From Mammaliicoccus sp. Dog046 (GTDB taxonomy: Bacteria; Bacillota; Bacilli; Staphylococcales; Staphylococcaceae), in contig NZ_CP120131.1 of assembly GCF_034039665.1 (NCBI RefSeq), positions 2,224,499 through 2,288,498 of the forward strand: 64,000 bases of DNA. The letters run 5' to 3'. Every line of letters starts with the position of its first letter. Within the stretch, counting starts at the first letter, position 1. Positions 19,767-30,027 of this stretch are shown piece after piece. Under the pieces are notes generated by a model. The model was given only the letters and a program-made list of their open reading frames with translations. It was not told the origin of the DNA and ran no database searches. Position numbers and translations under genes: made by a program.

Positions 19767-19780
19767 AGTAACCGCTTACA
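19767..19780 (-). promoter_or_regulatory. CcpA cre-like site upstream of iolA
   Basis: Minus-strand TGTAAGCGGTTACT fits the cre pattern at all but one position. It lies about 30-45 bases before the iolA start, downstream of the likely promoter, where CcpA would block elongation. Glucose repression of the operon is inferred. Confidence 0.65.
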
Positions 19781-19837
19781 TGAACATTTAAAAAAATGAG
19801 TATATTTTGATTAACTATTGGTTACTTGTTGAGATTA

Positions 19838-19866
19838 TATTATAATATACTGAATAATATGTCAAC
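19838..19866 (-). promoter_or_regulatory. Probable iol operon promoter
   Basis: Minus-strand TTGACA (19861-19866) is followed by an AT-rich run giving TATAAT 15 bases on or TAATAT 17 bases on. It is the only consensus -35 box in the intergenic region. The divergent iolR start lies only about 80 bases away, so one operator may control both. Confidence 0.6.
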
Positions 19867-19944
19867 TTTTGAGTAAGTTATTAATATTTATAGTTGTTAA
19901 TCATCTAATTTTTGGGTATATTGTAAGAAATGGGGGAATCGCAT

Positions 19945-20700
19945 ATGAAATCAAAACGTATTTATGAAATCGAATCATTCATAAAGAAGAACAAAACCGC
20001 ATCTATTGATGAATTGAAAGAAATTTTCAATGTATCTGTAAACACAATTAGACGTGATGTGAATTTATTGGCAGAGATGAATATCGTAAAAAAGGTATAC
20101 GGAGGCATCGAAGTCGTCGAAGAGGAATATAAAGCCGTCGATTATCAAGAAAGAAACGTTGAAAATTTCAACGCCAAAAAATATATAGGTCAGCTTGCTG
20201 CTAAACAAATTGAAACGAACGACATCGTTTATGTAGATACTGGTACAACGACGATACATATATTAGATTATGTCGATAAGAAACTGGCATTTACTATCAT
20301 TACAAACAGCTTGGATATTATGAATAAAGCATCTCAATTCGAAAATGTAACTTTATTTATTATTGGCGAAAAATACAAACCACGAACAAGATCATTTATT
20401 GGTATAGATTCGAATTTACTATTAACAAGATTTAATATAACCAAATGCTTCATGGCCGCAACTGGCGTAAATATTTCTAACGGATTATCTAACTCTGAAA
20501 TGGAAGAAAATCTAATCAAACAACACATTACTAAAAAAGCAAAAGAAACCTATGTACTCGCAGATTATAGTAAAATGGGTCAATCAACTTTATTAACATA
20601 TTGCAATCTTAAAGACATCGATAAAATAATCACCGACCAGACCCCACCTCAAGATATAAGCCAATACTGTAATGAACACAATATCTCAGTTGAATATTAA
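19945..20700 (+). CDS. iolR: DeoR-family transcriptional regulator, probable IolR
   Basis: 251-aa repressor with an N-terminal winged helix (IYEIESFIKKNKTASIDELKEIFNVSVNTIRRDVNLL) and a C-terminal sugar-phosphate sensing domain (DTGTTT near residue 92, ITNSLDI near 117). Divergent from iolA, as IolR is in other Firmicutes, where the ligand is a phosphorylated inositol intermediate. ATG 19945 has GGGGG eight bases upstream; ATG 19930 in the same frame has none. Ends in a strong terminator. Confidence 0.88.
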   Translation: MKSKRIYEIESFIKKNKTASIDELKEIFNVSVNTIRRDVNLLAEMNIVKKVYGGIEVVEEEYKAVDYQERNVENFNAKKYIGQLAAKQIETNDIVYVDTGTTTIHILDYVDKKLAFTIITNSLDIMNKASQFENVTLFIIGEKYKPRTRSFIGIDSNLLLTRFNITKCFMAATGVNISNGLSNSEMEENLIKQHITKKAKETYVLADYSKMGQSTLLTYCNLKDIDKIITDQTPPQDISQYCNEHNISVEY

Positions 20701-20704
20701 ATAT

Positions 20705-20746
20705 AAAAAGCGCACCTTTAAAGTGAATTTAAAGGTGCGCTTTTTT
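20705..20746 (+). terminator. Terminator of iolR
   Basis: An 18-bp perfect stem (20705-20722 with 20728-20745), a 5-base loop and a T-run. Confidence 0.93.
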
Positions 20747-20845
20747 GATGTTTTATTTAAGTTATTGGCGTATCGAAGTGTATTTTGACACTGATTTTAT
20801 TTTTAATGAGCTAAGATTGATGACTTGAAGTATAACTCGGCCTGC

Positions 20846-21501
20846 CTCTTGGATTAACTTTCGCGTTAACTCACGACTTTGGGATTCTCTTGGATTAACT
20901 TCGGCATTAACTCACGACTTTGGGATTCTCTTGGATTAACTTCGGCGTTAACTCACGACTTGAGCCTTTTCTTGGATTAACTTCGGTATTAACTCACGAC
21001 TTTGGGATTCTCTTGGATTAACTTCGGCGTTAACTCACGACTTAAGGCTTCTCTTGGATTAACTTCGGCGTTAACTCACGACTTTGTCATTCTCTTGGAT
21101 TAACTTCGGCATTAACTCACGACTTCACCTATCTCGTCGCTTAATTACGAAGTTAATCTACAACTTTAGCTATCTCGTCGCTTAATTACATAGTTAATCT
21201 ACAACTTTGACCATCTCGTCGCTTAATTCAGGAGTTAATCTACGACTTTAGCCATCTTGTCGCTTAATTACAAAGTTAATCTACGACTTTAACCTTCTCG
21301 TCGCTTAATTACAAAGTTAATCTACGACTTCAGCAATCTCGTCGCTTAATTACAAAGTTAATCTACGACTTCAACCATCTCGTCGCTTAACCACAGAGTT
21401 AATCTACAACTTTACCCATCTCGTCGCTTAATTCAGGAGTTAATCTACAACTTTACCCATCTCGTCGCTTAATTCATAAGTTAATCTACGACTCACTCAC
21501 T
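20846..21501 (+). repeat. 41-bp tandem repeat array, 7 A units then 9 B units
   Basis: Sixteen units in strict 41-base steps from 20846 (A: 20846-21092) to the last B unit at 21461. The invariant parts are the TTAA pair and the ACGACTT or ACAACTT tail (ACGACT with the last T lost in the final unit); the five bases between the TTAA cores and the seven-base linker vary. It fills the space between convergent iolR and panC. Apart from the iolR terminator the 20701-21568 gap holds nothing else. Confidence 0.96.
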
Positions 21502-21568
21502 TTTCCAAAACGTCCTGTCTAAAGTTGACCATCTCATCTCCATAAAACGCCCTACACTATCTCTCAGA

Positions 21569-23217
<1,649 letters not shown>

Positions 23218-23278
23218 ACGTACCACCTACTTATATTTTGTTATTATGTATATATTACCATTGAAAGGAAATTATTAA

Positions 23279-24130
23279 ATGAAAAAGTTTGGAATTATTG
23301 GTCCTGGCGCAGTGGGTTCAGCTATTGCATTTGCATTGATTGAATCTGGTCAACATGTCACTTTATTTGGAAAAGAAAACTCGACTGTCACTTTTCAAGA
23401 TTATAATGAAAAGAAACATCACGAAATTCCCGTTCATGCCTTACAAGATACGCATAGCAACGTCGATATATTATTCATAGCAGTTAAGACGACACAACTC
23501 GATGCGATTATGCCATACGTATCCAATATCATACACGCAGATAGCGTTATTATTTTAACGCAAAATGGCTATGGACAGCTAGAAAAATTAAACCATCCTC
23601 ATAAATATCAAGCAGTCGTTTACATTAGTGGGCAAAAAGACGGTTCCCTTATCACGCATTATCGAGATTGGACACTTAAATTACCGATTAATGACCATAC
23701 TTTATCGCTTCAACAGATGACACAAAATAGTCTCCTTAACATCGAATGTCTAGAAGATTATGCACAACAAGTTTGGTATAAACTGATCGTGAATTTAGGA
23801 ATTAACACGGTTACCGCTCTAACGAGACAACCTGCAAAAGTTTTACAATCAGAAAAAATAAAATCACTTTGTTTCAATTTATTAATAGAAGGAAAGCTGA
23901 TTGCGCAAGCTGAAGGTGTCTCTTTCGACAACAATTTAGAAGAAAGTATTATGCGAATATATGAAGGCTACCCAGATGAAATGGGCACAAGCATGTACTA
24001 CGATATGATTAATCATCGGCCATTAGAAACGCAATATATTCAAGGTTATATGTATCATTTAAGTAAAAAACATCAGCTCAACACACCGTACCTCGATAGT
24101 ACTTATGCACTATTAAATACTTTTGATTGA
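23279..24130 (+). CDS. panE: 2-dehydropantoate 2-reductase (ketopantoate reductase family)
   Basis: NADPH-dependent reduction of ketopantoate to pantoate, linking PanB and PanC. 283 aa; N-terminal Rossmann loop GIIGPGAVGSAIAFAL, the LTQNGYG segment near residue 98, the catalytic Lys in VWYKLIVNLGINTVTAL near 168 and the family C-terminal E...R/N pattern near 240. AAAGGAA lies upstream of ATG. Position opposite panB supports PanE over other ApbA-family reductases. Confidence 0.88.
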   Translation: MKKFGIIGPGAVGSAIAFALIESGQHVTLFGKENSTVTFQDYNEKKHHEIPVHALQDTHSNVDILFIAVKTTQLDAIMPYVSNIIHADSVIILTQNGYGQLEKLNHPHKYQAVVYISGQKDGSLITHYRDWTLKLPINDHTLSLQQMTQNSLLNIECLEDYAQQVWYKLIVNLGINTVTALTRQPAKVLQSEKIKSLCFNLLIEGKLIAQAEGVSFDNNLEESIMRIYEGYPDEMGTSMYYDMINHRPLETQYIQGYMYHLSKKHQLNTPYLDSTYALLNTFD

Positions 24131-24501
24131 AATTTTACAAAAACGAGAGTTTAATATATTAATTAATGGGTAAAATGTAATATATTTAATCGTGAATTTT
24201 ATGACATAATACCCTATTATAAAAAAATAAAATTAAACTTTTCTAACAAACTTTATAAATTTTAGCGCTTATTTTTAAGATGAAGATTTCCGGATTTTTA
24301 TATTAATAAAAGCGCTTTCTTTATGTATAACAAAGGAACAAACACGATTGAATATTTTTTAAAATAATTAATTACGGTTATTTTTAAGTGTTTTAAATAA
24401 TATTATTTTGACTAAAAAATTGTACTTTATTAATTTGATTATTGAATTTTGTTGTGATAGCGTTATAAGTATACCAATAAAATGAATAGGGACTGGTTAT
24501 T
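24131..24501 (+). promoter_or_regulatory. AT-rich leader region with opuA promoter and two AGCGCTT sites
   Basis: No gene seen. A promoter TTGAAT (24442-24447), 16 bases, TATAAG (24464-24469) lies about 33 bases before the opuAA start. Two AGCGCTT palindromes lie upstream; the one in TAAAAGCGCTTTCT at 24307-24320 is one base off a cre consensus. Long AT-rich leaders are common for osmotic promoters. Confidence 0.6.
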
Positions 24502-25539
24502 ATGAGCAAGATAGAAATTAAGAACGTTACAAAAGTCTTCGGCAATTACAATAACCAAGTTAAATCTTTACTTAAGGATAATAAATCTAAAGATGAAATC
24601 CTTAAAGAAACTGGTTCAACAGTCGCCGTAAAAAATGCCAACTTCACAATTGAAGATGGTGAGATATTCGTTGTTATGGGTCTTTCCGGGAGCGGTAAAT
24701 CAACATTAATTCGTTTGATTAATCGTTTAATTGATCCTACTGACGGTGATATCTTAATCAAATCTAAGAACATCTCCTCATTAAACAAGAAAGATTTAAG
24801 GAATTTCAGACGTGAAAACTTAAGCATGGTTTTCCAAAGTTTCGCATTATTCCCTTTCAAAACAGTTGTTGAGAATGTTGCTTTTGGATTAGAGATTAAA
24901 AACATTTCTAAAAAGAAGCGTTTAGAAAAAGCAGAAGAATCATTAAATTTAGTTGGTCTTGGCGGTTATAAAGATCAATTACCTAAACAATTATCTGGCG
25001 GGATGCAGCAACGTGTCGGTTTAGCTCGCGCACTTGCGAATGATACAGATATATTGTTAATGGATGAAGCTTTCTCAGCATTAGATCCTCTTATTCGTAA
25101 AGAAATGCAGAATGAACTCTTGCAGTTACAAAAAAACATGCAAAAAACAATCATCTTTATTACGCATGACTTAGACGAAGCATTACATATCGGCGATAGA
25201 ATTGCATTAATGAAAGATGGTGAAATCGCACAAGTAGGTACTTCTGAAGAGATTGTGATTAATCCAGCAAACGACTACGTTAAAGATTTCGTTAAAGACA
25301 TTGATCGTTCTAAAGTATTAAAAGTCAAACACATTATGGAACCCGTTGATCAAGTAGAAGTAAATGACAATATGTCATTTATCGATGCAGAATCATTGTT
25401 GTATAAGACTTTTCCACACTTTAAATCTGGTGTTCGCGAACTTTGGATTAAGAAAGACAACACGATTGTTGGAAAACTTAACTTCCAAGATGTATTTGAA
25501 ACATTAGCAGATGGAAATGAGGTGATGAATCATGCTTAA
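24502..25539 (+). CDS. opuAA: Glycine betaine ABC transporter ATPase OpuAA (ProV type)
   Basis: Energising subunit of an osmoprotectant importer. 345 aa; an N-terminal family extension ([20 protein letters not shown]) precedes Walker [11 protein letters not shown] near residue 70, the Q-loop, signature [15 protein letters not shown] near 165 and Walker [13 protein letters not shown] near 187; a CBS-like C-terminal segment (residues about 275-340) follows, as in proteins that sense ionic strength. Overlaps the permease gene by eight bases. The N-terminus closely resembles Bacillus OpuAA. Confidence 0.93.
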   Translation: MSKIEIKNVTKVFGNYNNQVKSLLKDNKSKDEILKETGSTVAVKNANFTIEDGEIFVVMGLSGSGKSTLIRLINRLIDPTDGDILIKSKNISSLNKKDLRNFRRENLSMVFQSFALFPFKTVVENVAFGLEIKNISKKKRLEKAEESLNLVGLGGYKDQLPKQLSGGMQQRVGLARALANDTDILLMDEAFSALDPLIRKEMQNELLQLQKNMQKTIIFITHDLDEALHIGDRIALMKDGEIAQVGTSEEIVINPANDYVKDFVKDIDRSKVLKVKHIMEPVDQVEVNDNMSFIDAESLLYKTFPHFKSGVRELWIKKDNTIVGKLNFQDVFETLADGNEVMNHA

Positions 25540-26368
25540 TCTATTACCTATATTACCGGTTTCCGATTGGGCTAATGCCTTTGTTGAATGGTTAACAGAT
25601 ACATTTAGTTTCATCTTCGAACCAATCAAGACTTATTTAGGTGACTTTATGCAACTGATCATCTCATTACTTGAGTTGATACATCCATTTGTATTTATCA
25701 TCATTATCATGATTCTCGCTTACTTCGTCATGAATAGAAAGATTATCGCACCTATCTTAATCGGTGTCGGTTTATTCTTCATCTACAATCAAGACTTATG
25801 GGATGAATTACTCAATACGATGACACTCGTTATTATCAGTAGTTTATTATCTGTCATCATCGGTGTTCCGCTAGGTATTTTAATGTCTAAAAGTGATCGT
25901 TTCCAAGCAATTATGAAACCCGTTCTAGACTTTATGCAAACAATGCCAGCGTTTGTTTACTTAATTCCGGCAGTAGCATTTTTCGGAATTGGTATGGTAC
26001 CAGGTGTGTTCGCATCAATTATTTTTGCAACACCACCAACGATTCGTTTAACTAATTTAGGTATTAGACAAATCTCAGCAGAATTAATAGAAGCAAGTGA
26101 TTCATTCGGTACTACTTCTATGCAAAAATTAATCAAAGTACAACTCCCTCTTGCTAAAGCATCAATCATGGCCGGTGTTAACCAAACTGTCATGCTCGCT
26201 TTATCAATGGTTGTAATAGCATCAATGATTGGGGCACCTGGTTTAGGTAGAGATGTTTTAAGTTCACTACAACGTGCTGAAGTTGGTTCAGGATTCGTTG
26301 CTGGTTTAAGTATCGTTATACTCGCAATCATTATCGACCGCTTTACTCAATCATCAAAAAATAAATAA
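25532..26368 (+). CDS. opuAB: Glycine betaine ABC transporter permease OpuAB (ProW type)
   Basis: 278-aa inner-membrane channel with about six to seven helices and the BPD-transporter EAA loop ([25 protein letters not shown] near residue 190) that contacts the ATPase. Middle gene of opuAA-opuAB-opuAC, overlapping the first and 17 bases from the third. Confidence 0.93.
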   Translation: MLNLLPILPVSDWANAFVEWLTDTFSFIFEPIKTYLGDFMQLIISLLELIHPFVFIIIIMILAYFVMNRKIIAPILIGVGLFFIYNQDLWDELLNTMTLVIISSLLSVIIGVPLGILMSKSDRFQAIMKPVLDFMQTMPAFVYLIPAVAFFGIGMVPGVFASIIFATPPTIRLTNLGIRQISAELIEASDSFGTTSMQKLIKVQLPLAKASIMAGVNQTVMLALSMVVIASMIGAPGLGRDVLSSLQRAEVGSGFVAGLSIVILAIIIDRFTQSSKNK

Positions 26369-26385
26369 TCCTAGGAGGAATAACT

Positions 26386-27258
26386 ATGAAGAACAAATGG
26401 CGTTTACTTGTACTTACACTCTCTTTAGCATTAGTCTTAGCTGCCTGTGGTAATGGCGGTTCAAGTAAAGACGGTGACTTAGGTAAAAAGGACATAAACT
26501 TATCTTACGTTGAATGGGATTCAGAAATAGCCTCAACACACGTGATTCAAAAAGTATTAGAAGATGAAGGTTATAAAGTAGAAATTACTCCATTAGATAA
26601 TGCAGTAATGTGGCAATCAGTAGCTTCTGGTGAAACAGACGCAATGGTAAGTGCTTGGTTACCAGGCACACACGGGGATTTATATAAGAAACATAAAAAA
26701 GATTTAGTAGATTTAGGTCCAAACCTTGAAGGTGCTAAAATCGGACTTGTTGTTAATAAAGACTTTAAAGGCGATTCAATTTCAGACTTGAAAAATCAAG
26801 CTGGTAAAAATATCACTGGTATTGAACCAGGTGCTGGTGTTGTAAAAGCATCTGAAAAAGCAGTTAAAGATTACAAATTAGACGGATGGAAAGTTGAAAC
26901 ATCATCTTCAGGCGCAATGGCTACAACATTAGGTCAAGCAATGAAGAAAGGTGACGACATCGTTGTAACAGGATGGAATCCACACTGGATGTTCCAAAAA
27001 TATGACTTGAAATACTTGAAAGATCCTAAAGGTTCATTCGGTAAAGCAGAACATATTAATACAATGGCAAGTAAAGACTTGAAGAAAAATAGTCCAAAAG
27101 CTTATCAAACTTTAGATAACTTCAACTGGACTAAAAAAGACATGGAATCAGTTATGTTAGACATACAAGAAGGAACTTCACCTAAAAAAGCAGCAGCTAA
27201 ATGGGTAAAAGAAAATCCTGATAAAGTAAAAGAATGGACAAAAGATTCTAAGAAATAA
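26386..27258 (+). CDS. opuAC: Glycine betaine-binding lipoprotein OpuAC (ProX type)
   Basis: 290-aa extracellular binding lipoprotein: signal peptide with lipobox LVLAAC (Cys21), then an OpuAC domain. Trp residues for the betaine cage appear in VMWQSVASG, SAWLPGTH and WNPHWMFQ. GGAGG upstream of ATG. Separate from the permease, unlike some Firmicute OpuAB-OpuAC fusions. Last gene of the operon, before a strong terminator. Confidence 0.94.
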   Translation: MKNKWRLLVLTLSLALVLAACGNGGSSKDGDLGKKDINLSYVEWDSEIASTHVIQKVLEDEGYKVEITPLDNAVMWQSVASGETDAMVSAWLPGTHGDLYKKHKKDLVDLGPNLEGAKIGLVVNKDFKGDSISDLKNQAGKNITGIEPGAGVVKASEKAVKDYKLDGWKVETSSSGAMATTLGQAMKKGDDIVVTGWNPHWMFQKYDLKYLKDPKGSFGKAEHINTMASKDLKKNSPKAYQTLDNFNWTKKDMESVMLDIQEGTSPKKAAAKWVKENPDKVKEWTKDSKK

Positions 27259-27276
27259 TGAATGATTGAAGCATTC

Positions 27277-27318
27277 GCAACCTATACCATGGGGAATAAT
27301 GGTATAGGTTGCTTTTTT
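27277..27318 (+). terminator. Terminator of the opuA operon
   Basis: A 14-bp perfect stem (27277-27290 with 27299-27312), an 8-base loop and a T-run at 27313-27318. Confidence 0.92.
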
Positions 27319-27343
27319 GTGTGGATTTTTTTGGGAGAAGCCG

Positions 27344-27712
27344 CAATGTTGCTAGTCACGCTCCACTTGCAATGTTCAGCGCCCCAATGTTGCTAGTCAC
27401 GCTCCACTTGCAATATTCAGCGCCTCAATGTTGCTTGTCACGCCCCACTTGCAATGTTCAGCGCCTCAATGTTGCTTGTCACGCCCCACTTGCAATGTTC
27501 AGCGCCTCAATGTTACTTGTCACGCCCCACTTGCAATGTTCAGCGCCTCAATGTTGCTTGTCACGCCCCACTTGCAATGTTCAGCGCCTCAATGTTGCTT
27601 GTCACGCTCCACTTGCAATATTCTGCGCCTCAATGTTGCTTGTCACGCCCCACTTGCAATGTTCAGCGCCTCAATGTTGCTAGTCACGCTCCACTTGCAA
27701 TATTCTGCGCCC
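27344..27712 (+). repeat. 41-bp tandem repeat array of type C, 9 units
   Basis: Nine units at exact 41-base steps (27344 to 27672), consensus start caatgttgcttgtcacgccc and tail acttgcaatgttcagcgcct. The sequence is unrelated to the A/B units but has the same length. Each unit is an imperfect hairpin (TTGC..GT with AC..GCAA). The left flank (27321-27343, gtggattttt ttgggaga) resembles the flank of the D array at 52743. All three plus-strand frames are open only because the unit lacks stops; no ribosome site is seen. 27713-27925 holds only AT-rich sequence upstream of the next gene. Confidence 0.95.
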
Positions 27713-27943
27713 CTAATACGCTCTTTCTTCCTATTAATCATATTTATAAAAAAGTGGTTTATAACTTTAATTTCTTTAGTGTCATATTCTATTCATCTTT
27801 TTAATGAAAATGAAATAAAAGACATTTCGTTTTTATTTTGCTGTAACCTATGATATTAAAAATGATGTTAGAGTGTATAAAGTAATCAAAAGAAATAAAA
27901 TTTAAGAAATGCAAAACATTGCATTATGGAGGAAATTATTGTT

Positions 27944-28342
27944 ATGAAAAAATTATTATTTGCAACAACAGCTGCAGCAGGAATTATCGCATCTGGGTTT
28001 GGTGCTCAAGCCGATGCAAGTGAGAATACTAACTACTCTAATCAAGCGACAAACTATTCAGCAACACAAACTGCTGATTCATCTAATACAAGTGAAGTAT
28101 ATAAAGAATTTATCGCTGCTGGCGGAACTCAAGAATTATGGGATAACATCGTAATGCCAGAATCAAGTGGTAACCCTAACGCAGTTAATGAACTAGGCTA
28201 TAGAGGTCTTGGTCAAACAAAAGAAGCTTGGGGTACTGGAAGTGTAACTGAACAAACTAAAGGTATGATCAATTACGCTAAAGAACGTTACGGTTCAATT
28301 GATGCAGCAATTGCATTCCGTCAAGCGAATAACTGGTGGTGA
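27944..28342 (+). CDS. Short SceD/IsaA-type secreted transglycosylase-like protein
   Basis: 132-aa secreted protein with a signal peptide (residues 1-25, cleavage after AQADA), an Asn/Thr/Ser-rich stretch, then one C-terminal SceD/IsaA domain ending RQANNWW. The catalytic-type Glu is in MPESSGNPNAVN near residue 74, followed by the conserved GYRGLGQTKEAWG. It is about 100 residues shorter than typical SceD or IsaA because the middle linker is missing. ATG 27944 has GGAGG eleven bases upstream. Role in cell-wall turnover is inferred from the family. It has its own terminator and is flanked by repeat arrays on both sides. Confidence 0.88.
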   Translation: MKKLLFATTAAAGIIASGFGAQADASENTNYSNQATNYSATQTADSSNTSEVYKEFIAAGGTQELWDNIVMPESSGNPNAVNELGYRGLGQTKEAWGTGSVTEQTKGMINYAKERYGSIDAAIAFRQANNWW

Positions 28343-28362
28343 GATTCAGACTATAAGAACAG

Positions 28363-28390
28363 AGCTGAGACATATTGTCTCAGCTTTTTT
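28363..28390 (+). terminator. Terminator of the SceD-like gene
   Basis: A 10-bp stem agctgagaca (28363-28372) with its complement at 28376-28385, then a T-run. Belongs to the CTGAGACA hairpin family seen at several places in the window. Confidence 0.92.
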
Positions 28391-28409
28391 TGTGTCGACA
28401 AAACGTCGC

Positions 28410-28750
28410 GCTAATGAGATTGTTTTCACTTTCTATCTCGTTAGATTTTCTAATGAGATTGTTTCCCAGAACTATCTCATTAGCGCGTTGGTTTCTCACT
28501 TTTTATAGTTGTTTTAGACTTTTGAGCCACCTTTTTGCCCGCTAACGAGATTGTTTTCACTTTCTATCTCGTTAGATTTTCTAATGAGATTGTTTTCCAG
28601 AACTATCTCGTTAGCGCGTTATTTTCTCACTTTTTGTTGTTGATTTAGACTTTTGAGCCACCTTTTTGCCCGCTAACGAGATTGTTTTCACTTTCTATCT
28701 CGTTAGATTTTCTAATGAGATTGTTTCCCAAAACTATCTCGTTAGCCGCT
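28410..28750 (+). repeat. 131-bp repeat array of type D, about 2.6 units of paired hairpins
   Basis: Units start at 28410, 28541 and 28672. Each unit holds two inverted repeats with 10-bp arms (ctaacgagat / atctcgttag, some T/C variation) and 14-base loops, tgttttcactttct in the first and tgtttcccagaact in the second, then a 55-60-base linker. The last unit lacks its linker. Same family and orientation as 52743-53170. Together with the terminator it fills the gap up to the promoter region near 28800. Confidence 0.94.
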
Positions 28751-28829
28751 TACCTAAATCTTTTTTTATCATTGAAAATGTATTCTGAACTATTATTGTT
28801 GATTTCATTTTCTAAAAGGTATATATTTT

Positions 28830-28854
28830 ACTTGTATCCAAAATAAATACAAGT
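28830..28854 (+). promoter_or_regulatory. Palindromic operator candidate ACTTGTAT-N9-ATACAAGT
   Basis: Perfect 8-bp arms (28830-28837 and 28847-28854) around a 9-base spacer, 12 bases before the start of the NAD(P)-binding gene. Size and position suit a winged-helix repressor; the adjacent Rrf2-family gene is one candidate. Confidence 0.6.
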
Positions 28855-28866
28855 GAGGTTTTTAAT

Positions 28867-29496
28867 ATGAAAATTGGTATTATTGCAGCAAATGGTAAAG
28901 CGGGTAGCCTTATAACTGAAGAAGCGGTAAATAGAGGATTAAATGTAACTGCAATTGTTCGTAATGCGAATAAAACAGTTGCGCCTCAATCTTTAATCAA
29001 AGATATTTTCGAGCTTACAACGGATGACTTAACACAATTCGATGTTGTCGTTAACGCTTTTGGAGAATTTAGAGAAGAAAAACTTCATCTACACCAAGAT
29101 GTGATGCAATATTTAAGTGACTTGTTATCTCATTCAAAAACAAGATTACTTGTCGTTGGTGGTGCTGGTAGTTTATTTGTGGATGATCATTTAAAAACAC
29201 AACTCTATGATACGCCTGACTTCCCTGCAATGTTTAAACCTCTTGCAACAAGCCAAGGTAAAGCACTTGATGAACTTCGTCAAAGAGATGATGTGCGTTG
29301 GACATTTATCAGTCCAGCAGCTGAATTTAATGCTGATGGTGAAAGAACTGGAGATTATACATTAGCTGGTGAAAAATTCACGCTAAATAGTAAAGGTGAA
29401 AGCACAATCAGTTACGCTGACTATGCAATTGCTTTAATAGATGAAGCAACTAGTGGCGACCATATTCAAGAACGAATCTCAGTTGTTTCAAAATAA
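28867..29496 (+). CDS. NAD(P)-binding atypical SDR (YwnB-like)
   Basis: 209-aa cytoplasmic protein with the N-terminal NAD(P)-binding pattern IIAANGKAGSLITEEAVNRG, V-NAFGEF near residue 65 and LLVVGGAGSLFVDD near 95, as in the YwnB/NmrA-like atypical short-chain dehydrogenases. Substrate unknown. An Rrf2-family regulator follows 69 bases later on the same strand; the same pairing occurs as ywnB/ywnA in Bacillus subtilis. GAGG lies eight bases before ATG and a palindrome overlaps its promoter region. Confidence 0.82.
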   Translation: MKIGIIAANGKAGSLITEEAVNRGLNVTAIVRNANKTVAPQSLIKDIFELTTDDLTQFDVVVNAFGEFREEKLHLHQDVMQYLSDLLSHSKTRLLVVGGAGSLFVDDHLKTQLYDTPDFPAMFKPLATSQGKALDELRQRDDVRWTFISPAAEFNADGERTGDYTLAGEKFTLNSKGESTISYADYAIALIDEATSGDHIQERISVVSK

Positions 29497-29565
29497 TTCC
29501 CATTTCCTATCGCATTTATCAACACTCACAGTTATAATGAAGTAGAATCTAAGAGGTGATAAATC

Positions 29566-29982
29566 GTGAACACACAAGTATCTGTTGCTATTCATATCCT
29601 ATCGTTACTTTCAATTGAGGAAGAACCTATTTCAAGTAAATTGATTGCAGGTAGTATCAACAGCAACCCCACACTAGTAAGAAAAATATGTAAATATTTA
29701 AAAGATGGTCAATTAATTGAAAGTCAGCAAGGTAAAGCTGGTTATAAACTTTCTAAACCTGCTTCTGAAATAACATTAGGTGCTGTGTATCAGCTCATTC
29801 AAGAAGAAGATCATTTCGCGAAAATACATCAAGATACAAATCCTGATTGTATCGTTGGCAGAAATATTCAATCAGCGTTAAATGATGTTTACAGTAAAGT
29901 AGACTTAAAGATTGTTGAAGAATTAAATCAAACAACACTTGAAGCATTAGCGACTCAAATGACCCAACCCGTCATGTCGTAA
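29566..29982 (+). CDS. Rrf2-family transcriptional regulator (YwnA-like)
   Basis: 138-aa regulator with an N-terminal winged helix (VAIHILSLLSIEEEPISSKLIAGSINSNPTLVRKICKYLKDGQLI) and a small C-terminal part holding one cysteine (NPDCIVG near residue 105), the position where Rrf2 proteins such as CymR or IscR have ligand residues; only one Cys is present, so no iron-sulfur cluster of the IscR type is expected. Starts with GTG, AGAGGTG upstream. Likely regulates itself or the preceding SDR gene. Confidence 0.85.
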   Translation: MNTQVSVAIHILSLLSIEEEPISSKLIAGSINSNPTLVRKICKYLKDGQLIESQQGKAGYKLSKPASEITLGAVYQLIQEEDHFAKIHQDTNPDCIVGRNIQSALNDVYSKVDLKIVEELNQTTLEALATQMTQPVMS

Positions 29983-29988
29983 CAATAA

Positions 29989-30026
29989 AAAACTGGAAGA
30001 AATGGACACCCATTTCTTCCGGTTTT
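29989..30026. terminator. Bidirectional terminator
   Basis: A 17-bp stem (29989-30005 with 30010-30026, one G-T pair) and a 4-base loop between the convergent Rrf2 and CAAX-protease genes, with A- and T-runs at both ends. Confidence 0.9.
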
Positions 30027-30027
30027 T

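Noticed and set aside
27309-27853. Three overlapping plus-strand reading frames with Cys-rich repeats (CSAPQCCLSRPTC...)
   Set aside because: They exist only because the 41-bp C unit has no stop codon on this strand and 41 is not a multiple of three, so all frames read the same repeat. No ribosome site precedes them, and the sister array at 32464 is not open in the same way.
28299-28508. Possible 69-aa protein across the D array (and a similar one at 53043-53225)
   Set aside because: Both frames read the hairpin arms, giving similar peptides (NEIVFTFYLVRFSN), but they lack ribosome sites; the first overlaps the SceD-like gene and its terminator, and the similarity is explained by the DNA repeat.
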